The notes beneath the pieces were generated by a model. It ran no database searches and was not told where the DNA came from. It saw nothing but the letters and a program-made list of their open reading frames with translations. A DNA stretch of 58,757 nt from Gemmatimonadales bacterium. Its GTDB lineage: Bacteria; Gemmatimonadota; Gemmatimonadetes; Gemmatimonadales; JACORV01. The DNA is taken from the NCBI GenBank assembly GCA_030697825.1, contig JAUYOW010000199.1:1-58757 (forward strand), in the 5' to 3' direction. Numbering within the stretch: position 1 is the first letter of the stretch; the number at the start of each line of letters is the position of its first letter. Positions 42,595 through 52,121 of this stretch are shown one piece after another. Made by a program: the position numbers and the translations under genes.

Positions 42595-43961
42595 CGACAT
42601 TCGCCTGGACCGCGAAGCAGGTGACGGAGGCCCTCGGCCTCGCGCCCGCCGGCTGGGACCACTCGTACACCGGCCTCTCGACTGACACGAGATCGCTCGA
42701 GGAAGGGCAGCTGTTCGTCGCGCTCAAGGGCGAGCGGTTCGACGCCCACGGCTTCCTGAGCGATGCGCGGCTCGCGGGGGTGGGCGGCGTGATCGTCCGG
42801 AAGGGCACGCCGCGGTGGCCCGGCTTCGACTGGTTCGAGGTGGACGACACGCTGGCCGCGCTGGGCCGCCTGGCGCGCTATCGTCGCGACCAGTTCTCCG
42901 GCCCGGTGGTCGCGGTGACCGGCACCAACGGGAAGACGAGCACCAGGGAGCTGATCGCGGCGGCGCTGGGGCCGAAGTTGACGGTCCACAAGTCCGAGCG
43001 GAACCTGAACAACCTGGTGGGTGTCCCGCTCACGGTGCTCGCGGCGCCACTCGAAGCCGGCGCAATGGTGGTCGAGTGCGGCGCGAACCTTCGCGGCGAG
43101 ATCCCGCGGATGAGAGAGATCGTTCGGCCCGACATCGCGGTCGTCACGAACGTCGGCCCCGGCCACCTCGAGGGCTTCGGCGGCCCGGAGAACGTGCTCG
43201 AGGAGAAGGTCGCGTTGCTGGGCGGGGCACCGAAGGCGATCGTGGGCTTGCAGCCGCCCGAGCTTGCCGAGGCGGCGCGCCGCGCCGCGAAGAGCGTGGT
43301 CACGGCGGGCGAGGGCGCGCCGGCCGACTGGACCGCGGAGGACGTCGTGCTCCTCGGGGATGGCCACCCGCGCTTCACCGTGCGCGGCGTCCCGGTGGAG
43401 CTCGCGCTCCGCGGCCGGCACATGGTGGGGAACGCGCTCATCGCGCTGGCGGTGGCGGAGGCGCTTGGCGTACCGTTGGAAGCGGCGGCGCCGGCGCTCC
43501 AGGCGGCCCGCATCCCGGGCGGCCGGAGCGAGATGTTCGAGGTGGACGGCGTCACCGTCATCAACGACAGCTACAACGCCAACCCGACGTCGCTGCGCGC
43601 TGCGCTCGATCTGCTCGCCAGCGTTCGTGGGGACCGGCGCGTGGTTATCGTAGTCGGCACGATGCGCGAGCTTGGTGCCGCTTCGTCCGACCTGCACGCC
43701 GCCGCCGCGGACGCGGTGCTCGCGGTGAAACCGGATCTCGTCGCGGCCGTGGGCGACTTCGTGCCGGCGTTCGAGGCGCTGCAGGACCGGATCGAGTCGA
43801 AGCAGCTGCTGCTGGGCGACACCCCCGAAGCGATCGCCGAGCCGCTGAAGCAGAGGCTCCGTGCCGGGGACGTGGTGCTGTTCAAGGCGTCGCGCGGGGT
43901 GGCGCTCGAGCGGATCTTCCCCCTCCTCTGGCCGACCCTCACCGCCGCCGAGGCGCACTAG
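42591..43961 (+). CDS. murF: UDP-MurNAc-tripeptide:D-Ala-D-Ala ligase
   Basis: A 456-residue Mur ligase with VTGTNGKTSTRELI as the ATP loop, NLNNLVGVPLT, the substrate segment NDSYNANPTS and GTMRELG. It adds D-Ala-D-Ala to the precursor. The D-Ala-D-Ala ligase gene (ddl) is not in this cluster. GTG at 42591 overlaps murE by 4 nt, and the TAG stop shares one base with mraY. Confidence 0.96.
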   Translation: MTTFAWTAKQVTEALGLAPAGWDHSYTGLSTDTRSLEEGQLFVALKGERFDAHGFLSDARLAGVGGVIVRKGTPRWPGFDWFEVDDTLAALGRLARYRRDQFSGPVVAVTGTNGKTSTRELIAAALGPKLTVHKSERNLNNLVGVPLTVLAAPLEAGAMVVECGANLRGEIPRMREIVRPDIAVVTNVGPGHLEGFGGPENVLEEKVALLGGAPKAIVGLQPPELAEAARRAAKSVVTAGEGAPADWTAEDVVLLGDGHPRFTVRGVPVELALRGRHMVGNALIALAVAEALGVPLEAAAPALQAARIPGGRSEMFEVDGVTVINDSYNANPTSLRAALDLLASVRGDRRVVIVVGTMRELGAASSDLHAAAADAVLAVKPDLVAAVGDFVPAFEALQDRIESKQLLLGDTPEAIAEPLKQRLRAGDVVLFKASRGVALERIFPLLWPTLTAAEAH

Positions 43962-45085
43962 TGCTCTATCATCTGCTCTATCCGTACGCCCGGCAGTTCG
44001 CCCTGGCGAACCTGGTCAGCTACATCTCGTTCCGAGCCGCGGCGGCCACGGTCACGGCGCTCCTCCTCGCCTTCTTCCTCGGGCCGGCCATCATCGAGTG
44101 GCTCCAGGCGCACAAGATCGGGCAGATCGTGCGCTCCGAGGGACCCGCGACGCACCTGGGCAAGCGCGGCACCCCGACGATGGGCGGCCTCATCATCATC
44201 GCCGCGACGCTCCTGCCCACGCTGCTCTGGGCCAGGCTCGACAACCGCTTCGTGCTGGTCGCGCTGTTCGCATTGCTGTGGATGGGCGCCATCGGCTTCG
44301 TGGACGACTACCTCAAGGTAGTGCAGCACAGCTCGCGCGGGCTCGTGGCGCGCTACAAGCTCGCCGGCCAGATCGTGTTCGGCCTCGCGCTCTCCGGCTT
44401 GCTGCTGGCGTTCCCGTGGACCGGCACCGTCCTCCCGCCGACCGCGACCACGCTGCCGTTCTTCAAGTACGTGTACGTCGTGATGTGGTGGCCGCTGTAC
44501 GCGGCGTTCGTGACCTTCATCGTGACCGGAACGACCAACGCGGTGAACCTCACCGACGGCCTCGACGGGCTCGCCGCCGGACTCAGCGCGATCGCCGCGG
44601 TCAGCTTCGCCGCTTTCGCCTACATCTTCGGCCGGACGGACACCTCGGAGTACCTGAAGGTCTTCTATCTCCCGGGCTCGGGCGAGCTGGCCGTCTTCTG
44701 CGCTAGCCTGATGGGCGCGTGCATCGGGTTCCTATGGTTCAACGCGCACCCCGCGAAGGTGATCATGGGCGACACCGGGGCGCTCGCCATCGGTGGGGCG
44801 ATTGGGACGGTGGCCATCCTGCTCAAGTCCGAGTTCCTCCTCCTGCTCGTGGGCGGCGTGTTCGCGGCGGAGACGCTGTCGGTGATGATCCAGCGGCGCG
44901 TTTTCAAGTACCGGCTGCGACGCCACGGCCGTCCTTACGCCGAGCAGCACCGCGTCTTCCGGATGGCGCCGCTCCACCATCACTTCGAGCAGCTCGGCTG
45001 GCACGAGTCCACCGTGGTGACGCGGTTCTGGATCCTGGGCCTGCTGTGCGCGCTCGTCGCGCTCTCGACCCTCAAGATCCGGTGA
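43961..45085 (+). CDS. mraY: Phospho-MurNAc-pentapeptide translocase
   Basis: A 374-residue, roughly ten-helix membrane enzyme forming lipid I from UDP-MurNAc-pentapeptide and undecaprenyl phosphate. Signatures are GTPTMGG, VDDYLK, NLTDGLDGLA, NAHPAKVIMGDTG and MAPLHHHFE. I chose GTG at 43961, which overlaps the murF stop by one base. The open frame upstream within murF is a shadow. It overlaps murD by 4 nt. Confidence 0.97.
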   Translation: MLYHLLYPYARQFALANLVSYISFRAAAATVTALLLAFFLGPAIIEWLQAHKIGQIVRSEGPATHLGKRGTPTMGGLIIIAATLLPTLLWARLDNRFVLVALFALLWMGAIGFVDDYLKVVQHSSRGLVARYKLAGQIVFGLALSGLLLAFPWTGTVLPPTATTLPFFKYVYVVMWWPLYAAFVTFIVTGTTNAVNLTDGLDGLAAGLSAIAAVSFAAFAYIFGRTDTSEYLKVFYLPGSGELAVFCASLMGACIGFLWFNAHPAKVIMGDTGALAIGGAIGTVAILLKSEFLLLLVGGVFAAETLSVMIQRRVFKYRLRRHGRPYAEQHRVFRMAPLHHHFEQLGWHESTVVTRFWILGLLCALVALSTLKIR

Positions 45086-46431
45086 TTCCGGCTTCGTGGC
45101 GGCAGGGCGAGGTCGCGGTGATCGGCCTGGCGCGGAGCGGGAAGGCGGCCTGCGCGTTGCTGCGGAAGAACGGAATGCGCGTGTACGGCTCCGACACGGC
45201 CGACCCACCGGCCCTGGCGGAGACCGCGGCCACGCTGCGCGCCGCGGGATGCGAGGTACAGCTCGGCGGGCACGACCTGGCGCGCATCGCGCGGGCGGCG
45301 ATGGTCGTCCTCTCACCCGGCGTTCCACCGGACGCGGAGCCGGTCCGCGCGGCCGCCGGCGCCGGGGTGCCGGTGATCTCCGAGCTGGACCTGGCGGCAC
45401 GCTTCCTCCCGGGTACGCGGCTCATCGTCGCGACGGGAACCAAGGGCAAGTCCACCACCTCGGCGATCGTCGCTCATCTCCTGAGCGCCGCCGGCCTCGG
45501 GCCGGCGGTCGCAGCGGGAAACATCGGGAGCCCGCTCTCGGATGTCGCGGCCTCGGGTGCGACGCAGGCATGGCTCTCCGTCGAGGCCAGCTCGTTCCAG
45601 CTCCACGATTGCCCGGAACTGAGGCCAGCCGTGGGCGTGCTCACGAACCTCTCCGCCGACCACCTGGACCGGTACGCGTCGGTGGAGGCCTACTATGCCG
45701 ACAAGCGCCTCCTCTTCCGTCACGCAACGCGGGAGAGCCGCTGGGTGCTGAACGCGGATGACGGAGCCGTTCTCTCGATGACCGCGGGAGTGCCGGGCGT
45801 GCAGGAGCTGTTCTCGCTGGAGCGACGCTCCGCGGAAGGGTACTACGATCGCGCGGCCGGCTGGCTGGTGCTGCGCGGGACGCCGCTCCTCCGTCGCTCC
45901 GACCTCGCGCTCCTGGGTGACCACAACGCGGCGAACGCGCTGGCGGCCGTGCTCGCGGTGCCGGCCGAAGTGGACCGGGAGGTCGTCGCGCAGGCCCTTC
46001 GCACGTTCCGGCCGCTGCCCCACCGGCTCGAGCCGGTGCGCGAGGTGCGCGGCGTGCTGTGGGTCAACGACTCCAAGGCCACGACGGTGTCCTCGTGTCT
46101 CTCCGCGATCCGGAGCATCGAGCGGCCGGTCGTGCTGCTCATCGGCGGGAAGGACAAGGGCAGCGACTTCGCCGAGCTGCGTGGGGTGCTGCGCGGCGCC
46201 CGCGGTGTGGTGGCGTACGGCGAGGCTGAGCCGCTGGTCGCGAAGGCGCTCGACGGCGCCACGACCGTGGTGCGCGGCGGCCGCGACTTCGCGGCCGTGC
46301 TCGCCAAGGCCGGTGAGCTGGCCAAGCCGGGAGACGCGGTCCTGCTGTCTCCCGCGTGCGCGAGCTTCGACATGTTCGCGAACGCGGAAGACCGCGGCCG
46401 GCAGTTCCGGGCCCTCGTGGAGGGAATGTGA
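45082..46431 (+). CDS. murD: UDP-MurNAc-L-Ala:D-Glu ligase
   Basis: A 449-residue Mur ligase. The N-terminal Rossmann segment VAVIGLARSGKAA, the ATP loop ATGTKGKSTT (Lys and Ser in place of the common Asn and Thr), GNIGSPL, SSFQLHD and VNDSKATT identify MurD. I chose GTG at 45082 in a 4-nt overlap with mraY. A 33-nt gap separates it from ftsW. Confidence 0.95.
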   Translation: MIPASWRQGEVAVIGLARSGKAACALLRKNGMRVYGSDTADPPALAETAATLRAAGCEVQLGGHDLARIARAAMVVLSPGVPPDAEPVRAAAGAGVPVISELDLAARFLPGTRLIVATGTKGKSTTSAIVAHLLSAAGLGPAVAAGNIGSPLSDVAASGATQAWLSVEASSFQLHDCPELRPAVGVLTNLSADHLDRYASVEAYYADKRLLFRHATRESRWVLNADDGAVLSMTAGVPGVQELFSLERRSAEGYYDRAAGWLVLRGTPLLRRSDLALLGDHNAANALAAVLAVPAEVDREVVAQALRTFRPLPHRLEPVREVRGVLWVNDSKATTVSSCLSAIRSIERPVVLLIGGKDKGSDFAELRGVLRGARGVVAYGEAEPLVAKALDGATTVVRGGRDFAAVLAKAGELAKPGDAVLLSPACASFDMFANAEDRGRQFRALVEGM

Positions 46432-46464
46432 CCACAGCTTCATCCGTCGGTCCGCGGAGGTAGG

Positions 46465-47595
46465 GTGGCGAGAGGGCGGAAGGAGTGGGTCCTCGGTTGG
46501 GAGTCGCGTCTCCTCGTCATTCTCACGGCGGTCCTCGTCGTGTTCGGATTGGCGTCAGTTTACGGGGCGTCGTCTTCGCTGGTGGAGCGAGGCCGAGCCC
46601 TTGGCTCGGCCCGCGGGCTCGACCAGGCCGTGGGCGCCGCGGCCGGAGGGCTGCTGTTCCTGCTCGCCTCGCGCGTTAATCTGGATCGCCTGCGCCGGCT
46701 CGCGTGGCCGATCGTGCTGGTGACGCTCGCGCTGCTCGTGGTGCTGCTCCTCCCGTTCACGTACGCCATCGCGCCCCGAATCAACGGCGCGCGCCGCTGG
46801 TTGAACCTCGGCGTCTCGATCCAGGTGTCGGAGATCGCCAAGCTCGCCGTGGTGACGTGGACGGCGATGCTCTGCGCCAAGAAGGGCGCGGAGGTCAAAC
46901 GTCTCAGCAAGGGGCTGCTGCCCGTGCTGGTGGTCGTGGCGCCGCTCTCGGCGCTCATCCTGCTCGAGCCCGACCTCTCGACCGCCGTCGTCATCGGCTT
47001 CCTCGCCCTGCTGGTGCTCTTCGCGGCCGGAGCGCGCATCGGCCACTTCATCCTCCTCGGGATGGCCGCTCTCCGGCTGGTCTGGAGCCAGATCGAGGGC
47101 GCGCAGTACCGCGTCCTGCGGATGGCGTCGTTCCTGGATCCCGGCGCCGGCCGGCTCGGCGACTCGTACCAGGTGGACCAGTCGCTGATCGGCATCGGCG
47201 CGGGCCGGCTCTTCGGCGTGGGATTCGGGCAAGGGCAGCAGAAGCTCGGGTTCCTACCCTATCCCTACAGCGACTTCATCTTCAGCACCATCGCCGAGGA
47301 GTGGGGTTTCGTCGGAGTCGTGTTCCTCGTCGCCTGTTTCTCGGCGTATGTATTCCTGGCGCTGAGGCTGGCGCGCGCCGCCGCCGACCCGTTCCGCCAG
47401 TACCTCGGGGTCGGGCTTGCCGCGATGGTGGGCACTGACGCTTTCCTGCACATGGGGGTGGGGGTCGGGATCGTGCCGACGACCGGGCTGGTGCTGCCTT
47501 TCATCTCGCACGGCCGGTCAGGACTCATCATCTCCATGATCGCGTCCGGACTCCTCGTGAACCTCGGCACCCGCCGCAGACAGGTGGTCGCTTGA
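46465..47595 (+). CDS. ftsW: Septal peptidoglycan polymerase FtsW
   Basis: A 376-residue SEDS-family protein with about ten membrane helices. Diagnostic stretches are INGARRWLNLG, ILLEPDLSTA, QVDQSLIGIGAG, GVGFGQGQQKLGFLPYPYSDFIF and GLVLPFISHGRSG. It polymerises glycan strands from lipid II with FtsI. Neighbours (murD, murG) favour FtsW over RodA. GTG start. It overlaps murG by 4 nt. Confidence 0.94.
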   Translation: MARGRKEWVLGWESRLLVILTAVLVVFGLASVYGASSSLVERGRALGSARGLDQAVGAAAGGLLFLLASRVNLDRLRRLAWPIVLVTLALLVVLLLPFTYAIAPRINGARRWLNLGVSIQVSEIAKLAVVTWTAMLCAKKGAEVKRLSKGLLPVLVVVAPLSALILLEPDLSTAVVIGFLALLVLFAAGARIGHFILLGMAALRLVWSQIEGAQYRVLRMASFLDPGAGRLGDSYQVDQSLIGIGAGRLFGVGFGQGQQKLGFLPYPYSDFIFSTIAEEWGFVGVVFLVACFSAYVFLALRLARAAADPFRQYLGVGLAAMVGTDAFLHMGVGVGIVPTTGLVLPFISHGRSGLIISMIASGLLVNLGTRRRQVVA

Positions 47596-48695
47596 CCACG
47601 GTGCTCTTCGCGGGCGGCGGGACCGGCGGCCACCTGATGCCAGCGCTCGTTCTAGCGGAAGAGATGGTGCGGCTCGACCCTTCCATTCAACCGTTCTTCG
47701 TCGGGAGCAGGCGGGGCGTGGAGGCCGGCGTCCTGACCCAGCGCCCGTGGCGTTACGTGCTACTGCCGCTGGAGCCCCTCCGCCGCGGGCAGTGGTGGAA
47801 GAACGTCGCCCTGCCCGTGAGCTTCACCCGGTCCATCCTGGCCATCGGCGGGATCCTGCGGCGGGAGCGCCCCGGTCTGGTAGTCGGGACGGGCGGCTAC
47901 GTGTCGGGGCCAGTGGTCGGTGCCGCCATGGCGCTCGGGGTTCCCAGCCTCATCCAGGAACAGAACGCCTACCCCGGTCTGGCAACCCGTTGGCTGGCGG
48001 GGAAGGCGCGCCAGATTCATCTCGGCTTTCCAGAGGCGAGGAAGCACCTGCGGCCGGGACCGGATACCCAGGTGTTCGTGTCGGGGAACCCGATTCAGCC
48101 ACCCCCCGAGGTCCTGCCACCGAAGAGTGAGGCCAAGTCCCGGCTCGGGTTCTCACCCGAGAGCCCGGTGGTGCTTGTAATGGGGGGTAGTCAGGGGGCG
48201 CTCGCGATCAACCAGTCGGTGCGGGACGCCCTCGTGGGAGGATACTGGCCGAAGGATGCCAACCTGGTCTGGCAGACGGGGCCGGGTACCTACTCAGCCT
48301 TTTCCGGCTATGCGGTTCATGGTCGGATCGTGGTGGAGCCTTTCATCGATCCGATCGAACGGGCCTACTCAGCCGCCGACCTCGTGGTGGCTCGCTCTGG
48401 TGCCATGACCCTCGCCGAGGTCACTGCGTGGGGTCTTCCGTCCGTCCTCATTCCCCTTCCGATGGCGGCCGCCGGGCACCAGCTGGCCAACGCTCGAGCG
48501 CTCGAGGAGGCAGGCGCAGCGGTGCTCCTGGAGCAGGTCTCGGCGACCGGTGAGGCGCTGGGGCAACGCGTCTCCCAGCTGCTGCACGACCCTGCAAGAT
48601 TGGCGGACATCGGTGCCGCCGCGCGAAGCCGTTCCCGCCCTAACGCCGGTCGTGAAATCGCCGCGAAGGGCCTTGAGATCCTGTCGAAAAGTTAG
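47592..48695 (+). CDS. murG: Lipid II synthase (GlcNAc transferase)
   Basis: A 367-residue GT28 enzyme adding GlcNAc to lipid I. It shows the N-terminal GGGTGGHLMPAL loop, GTGGYVSGP, QEQNAYPG, VMGGSQGALAIN and the nucleotide-binding segment RSGAMTLAEVTAWGLPSVLIPLP. Codon use is slightly less GC3-biased than the genes upstream. A 50-nt gap to murC is the largest in the cluster. Confidence 0.96.
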   Translation: MTTVLFAGGGTGGHLMPALVLAEEMVRLDPSIQPFFVGSRRGVEAGVLTQRPWRYVLLPLEPLRRGQWWKNVALPVSFTRSILAIGGILRRERPGLVVGTGGYVSGPVVGAAMALGVPSLIQEQNAYPGLATRWLAGKARQIHLGFPEARKHLRPGPDTQVFVSGNPIQPPPEVLPPKSEAKSRLGFSPESPVVLVMGGSQGALAINQSVRDALVGGYWPKDANLVWQTGPGTYSAFSGYAVHGRIVVEPFIDPIERAYSAADLVVARSGAMTLAEVTAWGLPSVLIPLPMAAAGHQLANARALEEAGAAVLLEQVSATGEALGQRVSQLLHDPARLADIGAAARSRSRPNAGREIAAKGLEILSKS

Positions 48696-48704
48696 CACCC
48701 ACTC

Positions 48705-48733
48705 TTTCGCAACCATCGGTGTTGTTTTAGATT
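48705..48733 (+). promoter_or_regulatory. Weak promoter-like element before murC
   Basis: TTTCGC (48705-48710), a 17-nt spacer and TAGATT (48728-48733) lie in the AT-rich 50-nt gap between murG and murC. The predicted start would be 5 nt or so before the ATG. The -35 box is poor. Confidence 0.25.
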
Positions 48734-48745
48734 AGCCGCTCATTG

Positions 48746-50140
48746 ATGCGGCTTTTCGCCCCCGACGACCCTCGCCCTGTGCACTTCATGGGGGTTGCCG
48801 GCGCTGGGATGAGTGCACTGGCACTCCTTGCTCGGCGTCGGGGTGTGGCAGTCACCGGATGCGACCGGGACGCTGAGGGTGCGGGTGGTGCGGCGAGCTC
48901 GGCGGATGTACGGCGGGCGGGTGGAACGGTAGTCGCCGGGCACGATCCAAGTCATCTCGATGGGGTGCGCGCGGTCGTGGTCAGCTCCGCCGTGCCGCCC
49001 GATCATCCGGAACTCCAGCGCGCGCGCGAACTTGGCTTGCCAGTCGTGCGCCGCGCCGAAGCACTGGCAGCCGCGATCTCACCTGGCCGGGTCGTAGCCG
49101 TCGCCGGGACGCATGGCAAGACGACGACGACGGTAATGACGACCGAAGCTCTCGCGGCCGCCGGCCTGAATCCCACGGGAATCGCTGGCGGCCGCGTCGC
49201 TAGTTGGGGCGGGAACGCGCGCATCGGCGGCGACGACCTGTTCGTCGTAGAGGCTGACGAGTACGATAGATCGTTTCTCGCGCTGACGTCGCAAGTGGCT
49301 GTCATAAATAATGTTGAAGCCGATCACCTCGAGTGCTATGGAAGCATGGACGCGCTTGAGGAGGCGTTCGCGAAGTTCGCGGGTCCGGCACGCAGGGTGA
49401 TCATCGGTGGCGACGACGCGACGGCGCTGAAGGTGGCTGGGATGGCCGGTCGGCCTACCTGGACGGTGGGCCTCTCCGCGACGGCCGATGTCCGTATCCA
49501 GGTCGTCGAGCGGGCCGAAGGACGAAGCGTCGCAACAGTGACGCTCCCAGGCGGTCAGGCCGTCGAGCTGAGGCTCCGGGTTCCCGGCCTCCACAATGTT
49601 CGAAACGCGGCTGCCGCATTGGCGGTCGCCGTGGAATTGGGGGCTCCGCTCGGGCCGGTTCTTGGGGCGCTCTCGGAGTTTGCCGGCGTAGGCCGCCGGT
49701 TCGAGTTGGTCGGGGAGAGCCAGGGTGTAGTGGTCGTGGACGACTACGCCCACCATGAGGGGGAGATCTCAGCGACCCTGGAGGGGGCGCGCCAGGCGTA
49801 CCCTACCCGACGGCTGGTGGGAGTTTTCCAGCCGCACCTCTTCTCGCGGACGCGGGACCACGGGGCGGCGATGGGTCGGGCACTGGCGGCGGCCGACGTG
49901 GTGGTGGTAGCCGACGTTTACCCGGCGCGCGAGGCTCCGATTCCCGGGGTGACTGGCGAGGTCGTGGTTTGGGCGGCCGAGGCGGCGGGTGCGAAGAAGG
50001 TCGTGTGGGTTCCGCGGCGCGTGGAGTTGGCGGAACGAGTGAGGGACCTGTCGAGTCCCGGCGACTTGATCCTGACGATGGGTGCCGGGGACGTGACCAC
50101 GGTCGGCCGCGAGCTGCTGAATCTGTTGGTAAGGCGGTAG
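48746..50140 (+). CDS. murC: UDP-MurNAc:L-alanine ligase
   Basis: A 464-residue Mur ligase from ATG 48746 (a TTG at 48743 adds one residue). Signatures are HFMGVAGAGMSALA, VAGTHGKTTTTVM, VEADEYDRSF and DDYAHHEGEI. It adds the first residue of the stem peptide. murB, often fused or adjacent, is missing here. The gene has visibly more A/T in third positions than its neighbours and its own AT-rich leader. Confidence 0.96.
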   Translation: MRLFAPDDPRPVHFMGVAGAGMSALALLARRRGVAVTGCDRDAEGAGGAASSADVRRAGGTVVAGHDPSHLDGVRAVVVSSAVPPDHPELQRARELGLPVVRRAEALAAAISPGRVVAVAGTHGKTTTTVMTTEALAAAGLNPTGIAGGRVASWGGNARIGGDDLFVVEADEYDRSFLALTSQVAVINNVEADHLECYGSMDALEEAFAKFAGPARRVIIGGDDATALKVAGMAGRPTWTVGLSATADVRIQVVERAEGRSVATVTLPGGQAVELRLRVPGLHNVRNAAAALAVAVELGAPLGPVLGALSEFAGVGRRFELVGESQGVVVVDDYAHHEGEISATLEGARQAYPTRRLVGVFQPHLFSRTRDHGAAMGRALAAADVVVVADVYPAREAPIPGVTGEVVVWAAEAAGAKKVVWVPRRVELAERVRDLSSPGDLILTMGAGDVTTVGRELLNLLVRR

Positions 50141-50147
50141 GGCGGTC

Positions 50148-50852
50148 ATGGCGGAAGGAAAGAAGCGGGTCGCCCTGGCGGCGGCGGTGATCATCGCGGT
50201 CGCGCTGCCATGGTGGGGCCCCTTGGCCCTGCGTCCCATGGCGTTCTTCGCGGTGCGGCGCGTGGAAGTGGTTGGCGCGCGGTATCTGCCCGCCGATGAA
50301 GTCGTAAGGGCACTCGGGCTCGGACAGCCGGCGAGTGTGTGGGATGACTTGGACGCGCTCGAGGGGCGGATCCGCGCGATGCCGGGAGTCGCGGAGGCGC
50401 AGGTCCAGCGACGATTGCCCGGGACGCTGCGGGTGAGCTTGCGCGAAGTGGAGCCGGTCGCGCTCGCGGAAGGACCGGTGGGGCTGGTGCCGGTGGGGCG
50501 CGACGGTCGCCCGCTCCCGTACGATCCGGCGAGCGCGCCCGTGGATGCCCCGGTCGTGGCAAGGGTCGAGCCGGCGGTGCTTGCGGCGCTGGCGCAGATC
50601 CAGGCGACGGACCCCGGTCTTTTTGCCGAGGTGTCGGCGGCGCGGGCGGGCCGTGGGGGAGCAGTGGAGCTCGAGCTCGAGGAAGGAATCGTGCGCTTCG
50701 AGGCGCCGATGGACCCGGAAGTGATTCGATCGGTGTCGGCGGTGCGGCGTGATCTGGCGGCCCGCGCGGTACTCTGGCGGGAATTGGATGCGAGGTTCAA
50801 GGGATGGGTGATCGTGCGGCCGCGCGCGGCAGCTACCGGTGGCGCGGCCTGA
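50148..50852 (+). CDS. ftsQ: Cell division protein FtsQ
   Basis: A 234-residue bitopic protein with a basic N-terminus, one membrane helix (about residues 8-28), then a POTRA-like domain beginning RRVEVVGARYLPADEVVRALG and the FtsQ segment LPGTLRVSLREVEPVALAE. Its position between murC and ftsA supports the call. It overlaps ftsA by 1 nt. Confidence 0.88.
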   Translation: MAEGKKRVALAAAVIIAVALPWWGPLALRPMAFFAVRRVEVVGARYLPADEVVRALGLGQPASVWDDLDALEGRIRAMPGVAEAQVQRRLPGTLRVSLREVEPVALAEGPVGLVPVGRDGRPLPYDPASAPVDAPVVARVEPAVLAALAQIQATDPGLFAEVSAARAGRGGAVELELEEGIVRFEAPMDPEVIRSVSAVRRDLAARAVLWRELDARFKGWVIVRPRAAATGGAA

Positions 50853-52096
50853 TGCGGGAGCGGCTGGTCTGCGGTCTCGACATCGGCACGACCAAGACGT
50901 GCGCTGTGATCGCGGAGATCGGGGGCGGGTTGCCGCGTACACCCGAGGCGCGGATCCTCGGGGTGGGGCGCTCGCGGACCAGCGGGATGCGGCGCGGCGT
51001 GGTGCGCGACATCAACGAGACCACGCGCTCCGTGATGGAAGCGGTGGCCGCGGCCGAGCGGATGGCGGGCTTCAAGGTGGACGGGGTGTACGTCGGGATC
51101 GCGGGCGAGCACGTGCGTGCCATCACCTCGCCTGGGGTCGTGAACGTGACGTCGCCGGAGATCCGCGACACGGACGTGCAGCGGGTCATCGAAGTGGCCC
51201 GCGCGGTGGTGTTGCCGCCCGACAGCGAGATCCTGCACACGCTGCCGCAGGAGTACCTGGTGGACCGGCAGCGCGGGATCTCCGACCCGGCGGGGATGAC
51301 CGGCACGCGGCTCGAGGTGGACGTCTTTATCGTCACGATGTCGAGCTCGATCGCGCAGAACCTCCGGAAGTCGGTCGAGCGGGCGGGCTATCACGTGACA
51401 GGGTTCGTGCTGGAGCCGCTCGCGGCGAGCTACGCCACGCTGACGGACGACGAGAAGGAACTGGGTGTCGCGCTGGTCGAGCTGGGCGGCGGAAGTACGG
51501 ACCTGGCGATCTTCCAGGACGGGAAGTTCCGGCACGTCGGCACGTTCGGGTTCGCCGGCCTGCACGTCACGAGCGACATCGCTCAAGGGCTGTCGGTTAC
51601 GCAGGCCGACGCGGAGAGGCTGAAGGAACGCTACGGCCTCGCGTACGAGCCGCTGGTGGACCCGGCGGAGATGATCGAGTTGCCGGGGACGGCGGGGCAG
51701 GGATCTCGGCAGGTCCAGCGGGAGCTCCTGGCGCACATCATCCACATGCGCCTGGAGGAGATCCTCTCCATGGTTTCGCGCGAGATCGAGCGCGAGGGAT
51801 ACGTGGGGAAGCTGGCGGCTGGGGTGGTGCTGACGGGCGGGACGGCGCAGCTGGCGGGTGTGGTCGAGCTGGCGCGCGAGGTGTTCGCGATGCCGGTGCG
51901 TCTCGGGATGCCGGGGCGGGCGCTGGCGGGGAGCCTGACCGACGCGGTGGAGCAGCCGCGCTTCAGCACCGCAACGGGTTTGGCGCTGTACGGCATGCAG
52001 GAGCAGGCGCGGGGCGCGGCCCAGGCGGGCGTACGCGCGGTAACGGTGGACCGGGTCCTGGGCTCGGTCCGGCGATGGCTGACTGATTTCTTCTGA
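50852..52096 (+). CDS. ftsA: Cell division actin homologue FtsA
   Basis: A 414-residue protein. The actin-fold phosphate loop is LDIGTTKTCAVIAE, the SHS2 (1C) domain follows, and the second phosphate loop is ELGGGSTDLAIF. The C-terminus (RVLGSVRRWLTDFF) is the amphipathic membrane-targeting helix. It anchors FtsZ to the membrane. I chose ATG at 50852. An in-frame ATG at 50804 lies inside ftsQ and adds a non-conserved extension. Confidence 0.96.
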   Translation: MRERLVCGLDIGTTKTCAVIAEIGGGLPRTPEARILGVGRSRTSGMRRGVVRDINETTRSVMEAVAAAERMAGFKVDGVYVGIAGEHVRAITSPGVVNVTSPEIRDTDVQRVIEVARAVVLPPDSEILHTLPQEYLVDRQRGISDPAGMTGTRLEVDVFIVTMSSSIAQNLRKSVERAGYHVTGFVLEPLAASYATLTDDEKELGVALVELGGGSTDLAIFQDGKFRHVGTFGFAGLHVTSDIAQGLSVTQADAERLKERYGLAYEPLVDPAEMIELPGTAGQGSRQVQRELLAHIIHMRLEEILSMVSREIEREGYVGKLAAGVVLTGGTAQLAGVVELAREVFAMPVRLGMPGRALAGSLTDAVEQPRFSTATGLALYGMQEQARGAAQAGVRAVTVDRVLGSVRRWLTDFF

Positions 52097-52121
52097 GACC
52101 AGCGGAGCGAGGGGCGCACCC

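Noticed and set aside
45082-46431. Lys-Ser variant of the Mur ligase ATP loop (GTKGKST) as evidence of an inactive MurD
   Set aside because: The P-loop Gly-Lys-Ser/Thr core is intact and this variant occurs in functional MurD enzymes, and all other motifs are present.
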